Assembly (NCBI GenBank): GCA_910584745.1
Contig: CAJUDG010000024.1
Location: 1 to 10,180 of the forward strand
DNA length: 10,180 nucleotides
Origin: an uncultured Eubacteriales bacterium
Lineage (GTDB): Bacteria > Bacillota > Clostridia > Oscillospirales > Acutalibacteraceae
Reading direction: 5' to 3'
Below the pieces are notes generated by a model. That model did no database searches, was not told the DNA's origin, and worked only from the letters and a program-made list of their open reading frames with translations. The position numbers and the translations under genes are program-made. Shown in pieces: positions 1 through 5,791 of this stretch (the first letter of the stretch is position 1; each line of letters starts with the position of its first letter).

Positions 1-53
1 CCCACCCCTTTACGATTTCTCTTACCTCCGCTTTGTCCAGTTTTTAGGGTACA
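1..53. mobile_element. Probable terminal inverted repeat of an IS3-family element, cut by the window edge
   Basis: On the minus strand the block at 34-53 starts with TG and has the pattern TGTACCCTAAAAACTGGACA. This closely resembles the terminal inverted repeats of IS3-family elements (IS150 group), which typically read TG-AC-CCCC-AAAA-TGGACA. The element would lie to the left, ending at base 53. No transposase reading frame can be recognised in the 33 bases inside it, so left and right ends cannot be told apart. The call rests on remembered resemblance of one 20-base motif, and chance similarity is possible. Confidence 0.38.
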
Positions 54-87
54 TGAGTTTTACTCTAAAGGTGAAATATGAAGGGTT

Positions 88-117
88 CAGTCCATCCAAT
101 CGGATGGGCTGTTTTTT
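88..117 (+). terminator. Rho-independent terminator
   Basis: A ten-pair stem (88-97 with 102-111, one G-U pair) closes a four-base AATC loop and runs straight into six T residues. No gene ending just upstream is visible. It may terminate a transcript from the element or gene left of the window, and it shows that an upstream start for the first protein (ATG at 53) is unlikely to be used. Confidence 0.8.
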
Positions 118-142
118 CAATATGATGAAGGCGGTGAGGCCG

Positions 143-613
143 ATGGGCCATCTAGGGTTCTCTTATGTGGGACTGATTTTCCTGTTGATGCTATTTATTC
201 CAAATATCTTATGGGCGAAGAACAAGCCGGAGGAGTATTCCCCGGATGGAGAGAATAAAGTCCTGCTGGCCTTTGAGAGGGCCGGGGAGATTCTGGCAAC
301 CGCCTTTGCCCTGATATTCGATGACTTCAATTTTCATGGGTGGACAACTTGGGCTTGGTGGCTTATCTTGGCCTTTGCTTTCATGGTGATGTACATATTG
401 TGGTGGGCGCGGTACTTTAGAAGCAAAAAGGAGCTACGAAACTTTTACAGCAGCTTTCTGGGGATACCTGTCGCAGGGGCGACCCTGCCCGTTATCGCTT
501 TCTTCCTATTGGGAATATATGGAAAAGTGATCTGGATGCTGGCTGCGGCGGTAATTCTAGGTATAGGGCATATCGGCATACATTTGCAGCATAAAAGGGA
601 ACTCAATATATAG
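143..613 (+). CDS. Small integral membrane protein of unknown function
   Basis: This encodes a 156-residue protein that I cannot assign a function. It has four hydrophobic stretches, at about residues 8-24, 68-88, 105-124 and 128-147, separated by charged segments, so it is probably a four-helix membrane protein. The N-terminal text MGHLGFSYVGLIFLLMLFIP resembles conserved hypothetical membrane proteins I recall from Clostridia. The open frame extends back to ATG 53 and beyond, but that part crosses an intrinsic terminator at 88-117, so I prefer ATG 143. It is preceded by a purine-rich stretch (GAAGGCGGTGAGG, 127-139). ATG 122 is the alternative start. Base composition is lower in GC than the ribosomal and rpe genes downstream, and a probable IS end lies just to the left, both consistent with an accessory segment. 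It ends 22 bases before the acetyltransferase and is probably cotranscribed with it. Confidence 0.72.
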   Translation: MGHLGFSYVGLIFLLMLFIPNILWAKNKPEEYSPDGENKVLLAFERAGEILATAFALIFDDFNFHGWTTWAWWLILAFAFMVMYILWWARYFRSKKELRNFYSSFLGIPVAGATLPVIAFFLLGIYGKVIWMLAAAVILGIGHIGIHLQHKRELNI

Positions 614-635
614 AACTCGAAGGGGATGAGTCCAT

Positions 636-1091
636 ATGAGTATCATAGCACATACGATGCAGTATACAGGCGGGGAAATGCCTTCTCCGTCCATAGCGCT
701 GCGCCGCTATCTGGATACGGACTACCCAATATATAGAGAGGTCTACAACGACTGCTTTGCGGACATGCGCCGCGCTCTGGGGCTGCACCCGGTTAATTGT
801 TGCGACGGCAGGGACATATTGGCGGAAAAGTCGGAAAATATCTTCATTTTAGAGGTCGATAATAAGCTGGCAGGCTCCGTAGCTATCTATGGCAACGAGA
901 TAGACGACCTGATAGTAGCCAGACAGTACCAGCGGAAAGGATATGGTCAGGGGCTGCTGCGCTTTGCAGTGGCCCGTATGCAGCGTGTCGGGATCTCCCC
1001 TATCATGCTCCACGTGGCGGATTGGAATCGTGGGGCTATTGAGCTGTATACAAAAAACGGTTTCCGCATTATCAAGACGGAGACCGTATAA
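636..1091 (+). CDS. GNAT-family N-acetyltransferase
   Basis: This is a 151-residue member of the Gcn5-related N-acetyltransferase fold, which transfers an acetyl group from acetyl-CoA to an amine. Motif A, the pyrophosphate-binding loop, is seen as ARQYQRKGYGQGLL (residues 95-108, pattern Q/R-x-x-G-x-G). Motif B is seen as NRGAIELYTKNGF (131-143), typical of the end of the domain. The length is normal for a single GNAT domain, and the substrate cannot be told from sequence. The start at 636 follows AGGGGATG (621-628). An internal ATG at 678, after GGGGAA, is a possible alternative that would still keep the whole domain. The gene sits between the membrane protein and the methyltransferase in the same direction with short gaps, suggesting an operon. 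GNAT and methyltransferase genes occur together in modification or resistance loci, but nothing here identifies such a role. Confidence 0.88.
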   Translation: MSIIAHTMQYTGGEMPSPSIALRRYLDTDYPIYREVYNDCFADMRRALGLHPVNCCDGRDILAEKSENIFILEVDNKLAGSVAIYGNEIDDLIVARQYQRKGYGQGLLRFAVARMQRVGISPIMLHVADWNRGAIELYTKNGFRIIKTETV

Positions 1092-1115
1092 ACTATATCT
1101 TTTGCGAGGTTAACT

Positions 1116-1928
1116 ATGGATAATAAAACTGAAATATTTGATTTTTACGAAAACGGTGCGGAAATAGGCCGGCTCGAGCGAGGCCTGGGCGTTATTGAAG
1201 CCGCGCGCACCAAGGAGCTCCTTTCACGCTTCATCAAGCCCGGCATGACTGTTTACGACGTGGGCGGCGGCATTGGCTATTACTCGGACTGGCTTGCCGG
1301 TAAGGGATGTACGGTCTCCCTCTATGAGCTGGCCCCGTCGGCTGTAAGATACGCCAGGGAGCATCAGACTGCGCCCTATTACGCGGCCGCTGCGGACGCC
1401 CGTTCGCTGCCTGTCGGCGACGGCTCCTGCGACGCACTGCTGCTAATGGGACCGTTGTATCACCTGATAGATAAGGAGGACCGTCTGAAGGCCCTGAGCG
1501 AGGCCTGGCGCGCCCTGCGCCCGGGCGGCCTGCTTATCGCAACGGGTATCTCTAAGTTCAGCTCTACTACCTGGGCCCTCTCCGTGTACCGTACCGCCAA
1601 CGACTTTATCGACGACGAGGTCTATATGGACATGCTTCGGGGCGAGCTTACTAAGGGAGAACACCATAGGCCGGAAAAATACCCCAATTTCATTGCCGAA
1701 GCGTACTTTCACACGCCGGAGGCCTTTTCCGCAGAGCTTACGGAGGCTGGCTTTAATGTGGATGAGCTGCTGGCTGTGGAGGGGATAATTTGGCCCGCCC
1801 CGGACCTGAACGCGAAATGGGAGGATCCGGTCAGCCAGAAGCGCCTGCTGGAGCTGCTGCGCCTGACGGAATCCGAGCCTTCCGTCCTGGGGTACAGTCC
1901 GCATTTTATGGCAGTTGCCAGAAAATAG
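1116..1928 (+). CDS. Class I SAM-dependent methyltransferase
   Basis: This is a 270-residue soluble methyltransferase with a Rossmann-like domain that uses S-adenosylmethionine as methyl donor. Motif I is VYDVGGGIGYYS (46-57). The acidic end of strand 2 is E71. An acidic residue (D94) lies where the adenine-contacting segment is expected. Motif IV is DALLLMGPLYHL (106-117), and the post-motif is LRPGGLLIA (134-142). These features match UbiE/Methyltransf_11-like small-molecule methyltransferases. The C-terminal part from about 150, rich in aromatic residues, is likely a substrate lid, and the substrate is unknown. The start at 1116 follows GCGAGGTT. It begins 24 bases after the acetyltransferase stop, so the two genes are probably cotranscribed. 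The gene ends at a bidirectional terminator facing the minus-strand DHHW gene. Confidence 0.9.
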   Translation: MDNKTEIFDFYENGAEIGRLERGLGVIEAARTKELLSRFIKPGMTVYDVGGGIGYYSDWLAGKGCTVSLYELAPSAVRYAREHQTAPYYAAAADARSLPVGDGSCDALLLMGPLYHLIDKEDRLKALSEAWRALRPGGLLIATGISKFSSTTWALSVYRTANDFIDDEVYMDMLRGELTKGEHHRPEKYPNFIAEAYFHTPEAFSAELTEAGFNVDELLAVEGIIWPAPDLNAKWEDPVSQKRLLELLRLTESEPSVLGYSPHFMAVARK

Positions 1929-1933
1929 CACGA

Positions 1934-1965
1934 AAACAGGGCAGCCTGGATCGGCTGCCCTGTTT
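1934..1965. terminator. Bidirectional Rho-independent terminator
   Basis: A perfect 13-pair stem (1934-1946 with 1953-1965) closes a six-base loop. The stem ends are A-rich on the left and T-rich on the right, so it works as a terminator in both directions. It sits between the convergent methyltransferase (stop 1928) and DHHW-family gene (stop 1979). Confidence 0.85.
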
Positions 1966-1978
1966 CTATGTCTTACGC

Positions 1979-3178
1979 TCAGAAAATACTTTGCAGACTC
2001 TCAACCGTGGAGGAACTGCTGGTGGCAATGACATTTGTCAGAAGGATGACGTCCGTTGCCCCGGACTGGCTGACAAGCTCGGGAACGCTGCCAGTGTAGC
2101 TGTTGTAATCCACCACATAAACCTTCTGATAGTGCCGGGTGAGGAAGGGGATAAAGTAGTTCCCGAAGGAATCCTGGACCACAACGCAGGCTGAACCGTC
2201 GGTTATATCATTGTTGTTCAGGACCTTATAGGGCTGGTCTCCGGCGGCAAAGATGAGGTACAGCAGTGAAGTGTCATATCCGTCGCCGTCCGCAATAACG
2301 GCCCAGTCCTCATATTCGGCCCCCTCGCTGTCAGTGAAGTCCATGCTGGTATTCCCTCCGGGGCGATAGGCCTCCATGGTGTCGTCATATAGGGCGTCGC
2401 TGCCGGACTCCCGATAGAACCCGCCGGAAAAGCCCTCGTATTCATGCTTGGCAAAGCTGTCCAGGGCAGCAGGCTCAAGGCCCTTTACGGAGCAGAAGGA
2501 ACGGTAGGCGTAGTACGCGCCAAGCTGGGTCCAGGTGCGGTCGCTTCGGAAGTATATGTACTCGTCGCAGTGCTCGCGAAGGGGCGTAAAGGTGGGAACT
2601 GTCTTCACAGACGGATTTATGGCGGAGATAGAGGGGTAAATATAGTCGTCTATGGCCTTGCGCTGATCGCTGCTGTCCACGTTGTTCTCAATGAGATAGC
2701 TCTCCTTAAGCATAACATCCATGCCTGTGGGCACAACCATACTGAAAAAGCTGACGGAATCCGGCAGGCTCTTGGCCGCATCGCTGACCGCCAGTATGTA
2801 ATTGTTGGTGGCCTCCTCATTAAAATGATAATAGTCATATCCCCGGCCGCCGGCTATCATGAAGCCTCCGGCATCGGAGGGCTCTGAGTCCGGGGAGAGC
2901 TGGTCGGGGAGAGCCGCGGCGGGCGTGGGAGCCGGGCTCTCCTGCGCAGAACTGGGCCCGTCCTCCGGGGCGGGAGAGACCGCCTGTGACGATGGATCCG
3001 GAGCCGAACCTGTGCTGTCGTCATCCCCGGAGCCTTTATTTAAAAACCATACCAGCGCCGCGACCCCGGCAATAACAGCCAGGGCCAGCAGAAGCCAGAG
3101 AAAACGCGGCGGGCCGTTGCGGCGGCTTGGCCTGCGTACCGGGCCGCCGCGCCTGCGGACAAACGCGCGCTGTTCCAT
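1979..3178 (-). CDS. DHHW-family extracytoplasmic protein lacking the family histidines
   Basis: This is a 399-residue protein. It has a basic cytoplasmic N-terminus (1-25), one membrane anchor (27-46), a Pro/Ser/Ala/Asp-rich linker (50-105) and an extracytoplasmic domain (105-399). The domain resembles the DHHW protein family, distant relatives of AlgJ/AlgX-type SGNH acetyl-hydrolases and transferases. Recognisable blocks are FYFR-type YIYFRSDRTWTQLGAYYAY (207-225) and QDSFGNYFIPFL (335-346), which carries the expected serine S337. In the family the first block normally reads TDHHWT. Here it is SDRTWT, keeping D213 and W216 but replacing both histidines with R214 and T215, so the catalytic base is gone and hydrolase activity is doubtful. 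The start is supported by AAGGGGG eight bases upstream. The gene is the second in a minus-strand pair, 52 bases after the membrane-protein gene, and ends at the bidirectional terminator. Confidence 0.78.
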   Translation of the reverse strand: MEQRAFVRRRGGPVRRPSRRNGPPRFLWLLLALAVIAGVAALVWFLNKGSGDDDSTGSAPDPSSQAVSPAPEDGPSSAQESPAPTPAAALPDQLSPDSEPSDAGGFMIAGGRGYDYYHFNEEATNNYILAVSDAAKSLPDSVSFFSMVVPTGMDVMLKESYLIENNVDSSDQRKAIDDYIYPSISAINPSVKTVPTFTPLREHCDEYIYFRSDRTWTQLGAYYAYRSFCSVKGLEPAALDSFAKHEYEGFSGGFYRESGSDALYDDTMEAYRPGGNTSMDFTDSEGAEYEDWAVIADGDGYDTSLLYLIFAAGDQPYKVLNNNDITDGSACVVVQDSFGNYFIPFLTRHYQKVYVVDYNSYTGSVPELVSQSGATDVILLTNVIATSSSSTVESLQSIF

Positions 3179-3230
3179 TATGAAAGCCCCCTTTCCAGGC
3201 GAGGGTCAATATATAGTTTTGCAGAGCTTC

Positions 3231-3833
3231 TCAGAGGGCAGGACCGTCCTGTCCGGGGCCCTGGGACTGCTGCTGCGGATTGAAGGGCCGGGGCTGCTGG
3301 GGGGCCGCTGCAGGGGCATACTGGGGAGGGGCGGCCGGATAGGCGTTCTGGGGCGGATAGGGCTGCTGAGGGGGCTGCATGGGCTGCTGGGGCACGCCAT
3401 ATGGCATGGGATACTGCTGGACAGGCGGGGCCACAGGCTTGGGCTTGCATTTGCCGTAGATGCGGTAGGCAAGCTCGGAGAACAGGGGGAAGCCGGCCTC
3501 GCCGTCCTTGCGCACACGGATGATGCCCAGGACGGAGAACACGATAGCCGCCAGATAGACCAGTACAAATGCAATGGTGGCTATAACGGACAGGAAAGCC
3601 GAGATATATGGTATGTGCACCATATTGACAAGGCTTACCGCCTGATCGAAGAAAAACACCACGGCGGAGGCCATCCAGGCCTGAAGGGTCTGCCGTCCGG
3701 CCCACTCGTCCTGCTCAAGGAATATGGCGGCCATAACAAGGATCAGGCAGATCAAAGGAGAATCAAGTATTACGGCGGCAAAGGCCGCGATGGGGTAGAA
3801 GCAGAGAACAATGCCGAACTTACCTTTTTTCAT
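3231..3833 (-). CDS. Membrane protein with Pro/Gln-rich C-terminal tail
   Basis: This 200-residue protein has two halves. Residues 1-107 carry hydrophobic segments at about 7-23, 26-39, 52-71 and 77-105, around a polar motif EQDEWAGRQTLQAW (40-53). Residues 130-200 form a low-complexity tail rich in Pro, Gln, Tyr and Ala, presumably cytoplasmic and disordered. The membrane part resembles small DUF4870-like or tetraspanning proteins of unknown role, and I do not recognise a named family. The start is strongly supported by AAGGAGG eight bases upstream on the minus strand. A SigA-type promoter lies 40-70 bases further upstream. It is the first gene of a two-gene unit with the DHHW-family protein, so the two may act at the same membrane site. 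That partnership is inference from the order alone. Confidence 0.8.
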   Translation of the reverse strand: MKKGKFGIVLCFYPIAAFAAVILDSPLICLILVMAAIFLEQDEWAGRQTLQAWMASAVVFFFDQAVSLVNMVHIPYISAFLSVIATIAFVLVYLAAIVFSVLGIIRVRKDGEAGFPLFSELAYRIYGKCKPKPVAPPVQQYPMPYGVPQQPMQPPQQPYPPQNAYPAAPPQYAPAAAPQQPRPFNPQQQSQGPGQDGPAL

Positions 3834-3841
3834 AGAAAGAG

Positions 3842-4047
3842 CCTCCTTATGTGCGGTTTACAGAATCTATACTATAGTTTAAGGCATTAAAGGGGGCAAG
3901 TCAAGGGATTTATTCTTAACGGTTTCTGACGAAAGGGCGAAGGCGTGCGCATACAATATAATATATAGTATATATCTTGTGTCTAAACGGCCAACTTGCT
4001 GCTATATCTGGGCAAAGAAAAAATTTGAGATTTTTTGAAAAAAAGGC
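3842..4047. other. Intergenic region between divergent transcription units
   Basis: This gap separates the minus-strand membrane gene from the plus-strand 5S genes. It contains the minus-strand promoter at its left end, a TA-rich run at 3952-3975 with no matching -35 box, and A/T tracts at 4014-4044 that look like an UP element for the first 5S promoter. No reading frame or further structure was supported. Confidence 0.6.
3871..3904 (-). promoter_or_regulatory. Probable SigA promoter of the minus-strand membrane/DHHW pair
   Basis: On the minus strand TTGACT (3899-3904) and TAAACT (3876-3881) are separated by 17 bases. A second possible -10, TATAGT, lies at 3871-3876 but gives a 22-base spacer. 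The start codon is about 40 bases downstream. Confidence 0.5.
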
Positions 4048-4076
4048 TTGCATTTTCCGGCGGACTGTGGTATTAT
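4048..4076 (+). promoter_or_regulatory. rRNA-type promoter of 5S copy 1
   Basis: TTGCAT (4048-4053) and TATTAT (4071-4076) are separated by exactly 17 bases and preceded by A/T tracts typical of an UP element. The expected start near 4083 gives a leader of about 25 bases containing a small hairpin (GTCGG 4086-4090 with CCGGC 4096-4100). Confidence 0.85.
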
Positions 4077-4107
4077 ATTCAAGCAGTCGGGAAGACCGGC
4101 AGTAAAA

Positions 4108-4225
<118 letters not shown>

Positions 4226-4230
4226 CAGTG

Positions 4231-4258
4231 AGACAGTCTCGGATGAGGCTGTCTTTTT
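4231..4258 (+). terminator. Rho-independent terminator of 5S copy 1
   Basis: A nine-pair stem (4232-4240 with 4245-4253, one G-U pair) with a GGAT loop is followed by TTTTT. It lies a few bases after the 5S 3' end. Confidence 0.88.
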
Positions 4259-4387
4259 AATTTTACATAAACATTCTCTTGAACATGTGGTGTGATTTCT
4301 ATTTGGCACAATATAATGGGTATTGTATTAAAGAAATACGCAATATATCGAAAAAGCGAAGAAAATTAAAATTTTTGAAAAAAGTGC

Positions 4388-4416
4388 TTGCATTTTCAAA
4401 AGGATTGTGGTATCAT
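4388..4416 (+). promoter_or_regulatory. rRNA-type promoter of 5S copy 2
   Basis: TTGCAT (4388-4393), a 17-base spacer and TATCAT (4411-4416), preceded by A/T-rich sequence. The -35 region GCTTGCATTTT is identical to that of copy 1, while the spacer has diverged. Confidence 0.85.
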
Positions 4417-4447
4417 ATTCAAGCAGTCGGGAAGACCGACAGCGAAA

Positions 4448-4565
<118 letters not shown>

Positions 4566-4566
4566 C

Positions 4567-4598
4567 AAAAAGACGGCTTCATTTGAAGCCGTCTTTTT
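4567..4598 (+). terminator. Rho-independent terminator of 5S copy 2
   Basis: AAAAAGACGGCTTC (4567-4580) pairs perfectly with GAAGCCGTCTTTTT (4585-4598) around an ATTT loop, ending in five T residues. The A-rich left arm would allow termination from the other direction too. Confidence 0.9.
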
Positions 4599-4728
4599 GC
4601 ATGTTCAGAAGAAAATTGACCGAAGACCATATGTGAAAATGGCAGGGGAGAAAATAGGAGTAAAATGGGCGTAATAGGGAGGAAAAACGAGATAGCCTGG
4701 GAGCCGATTAAAAAATTGGAAAAAGGTG

Positions 4729-4757
4729 TTGACAGACGGGAAAACTTGTGATATCAT
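4729..4757 (+). promoter_or_regulatory. Promoter of rplM-rpsI
   Basis: A consensus -35 TTGACA (4729-4734), a 17-base spacer and TATCAT (4752-4757). The predicted start near 4764 leaves a leader of about 42 bases before the rplM start. I see no strong autoregulatory hairpin in it. Confidence 0.88.
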
Positions 4758-4805
4758 CAACAGGTGTTCAGAAAGAAGGCAGTGTAAAGTTTGGAGGTTT
4801 AAGCT

Positions 4806-5234
4806 ATGTCAACTACGATGCCTAAGGCCGGGGAAGTCGAGCGCAAGTGGTACGTCATCGACGCGGCCGGCAAGCCCCTGGGCCGGGTAGCGGCCCAGGC
4901 CGCGGTACTGCTCCGCGGCAAGCATAAGGTCACCTTCGCGCCCCATGTGGACTGCGGGGACCATGTCATCATCGTGAACTGCAAGGACGCCGTCCTCACC
5001 GGCGGCAAGGCGGAGAAGAAGTACTACTACCGCCACACCGGCTATATCGGCCATCTCAAGGCGACCCGCTATGACGCTTTGATGAAGACCAAGCCGGAGC
5101 TGGCCATGCAGCTGGCCGTCAAGGGGATGGTCCCGTCCAATACCCTCGGGCGCAGCGCCATGTCCCGCCTGCGCCTGTACGCCGGCGCAGAGCACAAGCA
5201 CGCGGCCCAGAAGCCGGAAGCTTGGAATATGTAA
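4806..5234 (+). CDS. rplM: 50S ribosomal protein L13
   Basis: This is a full-length L13 of 142 residues, an early-assembling 23S rRNA-binding protein of the large subunit. Family blocks are seen in order: RKWYVIDAAGKPLGRVAA (13-30), LLRGKH (35-40), GDHVIIVN (51-58), LTGGKAEKKYYYRHTGYIGHLK (64-85), VKGMVPSNTLGRSAMSRLRLYAG (109-131) and a terminal HKHAAQKPEAWNM. The ATG at 4806 follows GGAGG with an eight-base gap. It is the first gene of the conserved rplM-rpsI pair, has its own promoter and is followed 16 bases later by rpsI. The order with the two stand-alone 5S genes upstream places three ribosome-component units side by side. Confidence 0.98.
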   Translation: MSTTMPKAGEVERKWYVIDAAGKPLGRVAAQAAVLLRGKHKVTFAPHVDCGDHVIIVNCKDAVLTGGKAEKKYYYRHTGYIGHLKATRYDALMKTKPELAMQLAVKGMVPSNTLGRSAMSRLRLYAGAEHKHAAQKPEAWNM

Positions 5235-5250
5235 AGGAGGATGTTGAGCT

Positions 5251-5652
5251 ATGTATGAGACCGCACCTTATTTCTACGGAACAGGCAGGAGAAAGAGCTC
5301 CGTGGCTCGTGTCCGCCTTTATCAGGGTACCGGAAAGGTCACCATCAACGACCGGGACATCGACGATTATTTCGGCCTTGACACCCTGAAGTATATCGTC
5401 CGCCAGCCCCTGGCCCTGACCAGCACCGACCAGAAATTTGACATCGTCTGCCGGGTCGCTGGCGGCGGCGTTACCGGACAGGCTGGCGCCATCCGTCACG
5501 GAGTGGCCCGCGCGCTGTTACAGTATGACGGCGAGAACCTGCGCCCCGCTTTGAAGAAGGCCGGGTTCCTGACCCGCGACCCCAGAATGAAGGAGCGCAA
5601 GAAGTACGGCCTCAAGGCCGCGCGCCGCGCGCCTCAGTTCTCGAAGCGCTAA
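5251..5652 (+). CDS. rpsI: 30S ribosomal protein S9
   Basis: This is a full-length S9 of 133 residues, a small-subunit protein whose extended basic tail reaches the P-site tRNA. The N-terminal GTGRRKSSVARVRL (11-24) and the C-terminal GLKAARRAPQFSKR (120-133), ending in the conserved Lys-Arg, are diagnostic. GGGVTGQAGAIRHGVARALL lies in between. The start follows AAAGGAGG with a nine-base gap to ATG 5251. It is cotranscribed with rplM and ends ahead of a terminator at 5667. Confidence 0.98.
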   Translation: MYETAPYFYGTGRRKSSVARVRLYQGTGKVTINDRDIDDYFGLDTLKYIVRQPLALTSTDQKFDIVCRVAGGGVTGQAGAIRHGVARALLQYDGENLRPALKKAGFLTRDPRMKERKKYGLKAARRAPQFSKR

Positions 5653-5666
5653 ATTTTGGAAAATGG

Positions 5667-5702
5667 CCCTGGAAGCTTGCCGCTTCCGGGGTTCTTGTTT
5701 TT
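5667..5702 (+). terminator. Rho-independent terminator of rplM-rpsI
   Basis: A ten-pair stem (5667-5676 with 5682-5691, one G-U pair) closes a five-base loop and is followed by the T-rich run TTCTTGTTTTT. It starts 14 bases after the rpsI stop. Confidence 0.82.
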
Positions 5703-5728
5703 GGAAATGCCTATGCTTCCCAGAAGGC

Positions 5729-5757
5729 TTTACATTTTGGGGCCGTTGTGGTAAGAT
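5729..5757 (+). promoter_or_regulatory. Promoter of the G5/3D cell-wall protein gene
   Basis: TTTACA (5729-5734), a 17-base spacer and TAAGAT (5752-5757). A start near 5764 leaves a leader of about 28 bases, with AGGAGA just before ATG 5792. Confidence 0.7.
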
Positions 5758-5791
5758 GGGGGAGCAAAAAACATATCAGTCAGGAGAGATC

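Noticed and set aside
53..142. Upstream extension of the first membrane protein from ATG 53
   Set aside because: It starts at the probable IS end and crosses a strong intrinsic terminator at 88-117; the downstream start keeps the whole recognisable protein.
2859..3890. 343-codon plus-strand frame opposite the DHHW and membrane-protein genes
   Set aside because: Its translation is Gly/Arg/Leu-rich antisense of the Pro/Gln tail; the minus-strand genes have strong ribosome binding sites and recognisable domains.
3951..3975. TA-rich run containing TATAAT
   Set aside because: No -35 box at a usable distance and no gene appropriately placed; probably just AT-rich spacer.
4303..4331. Second promoter-like pair (TTGGCA, 17 bases, TATTAA) upstream of 5S copy 2
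   Set aside because: The boxes are weak, and the proximal TTGCAT/TATCAT promoter conserved with copy 1 explains the gene better.
4665..4751. 28-residue frame starting after GGAGTAAA upstream of rplM
   Set aside because: It runs through the -35 and into the -10 of the rplM promoter and has no recognisable content; most likely chance.
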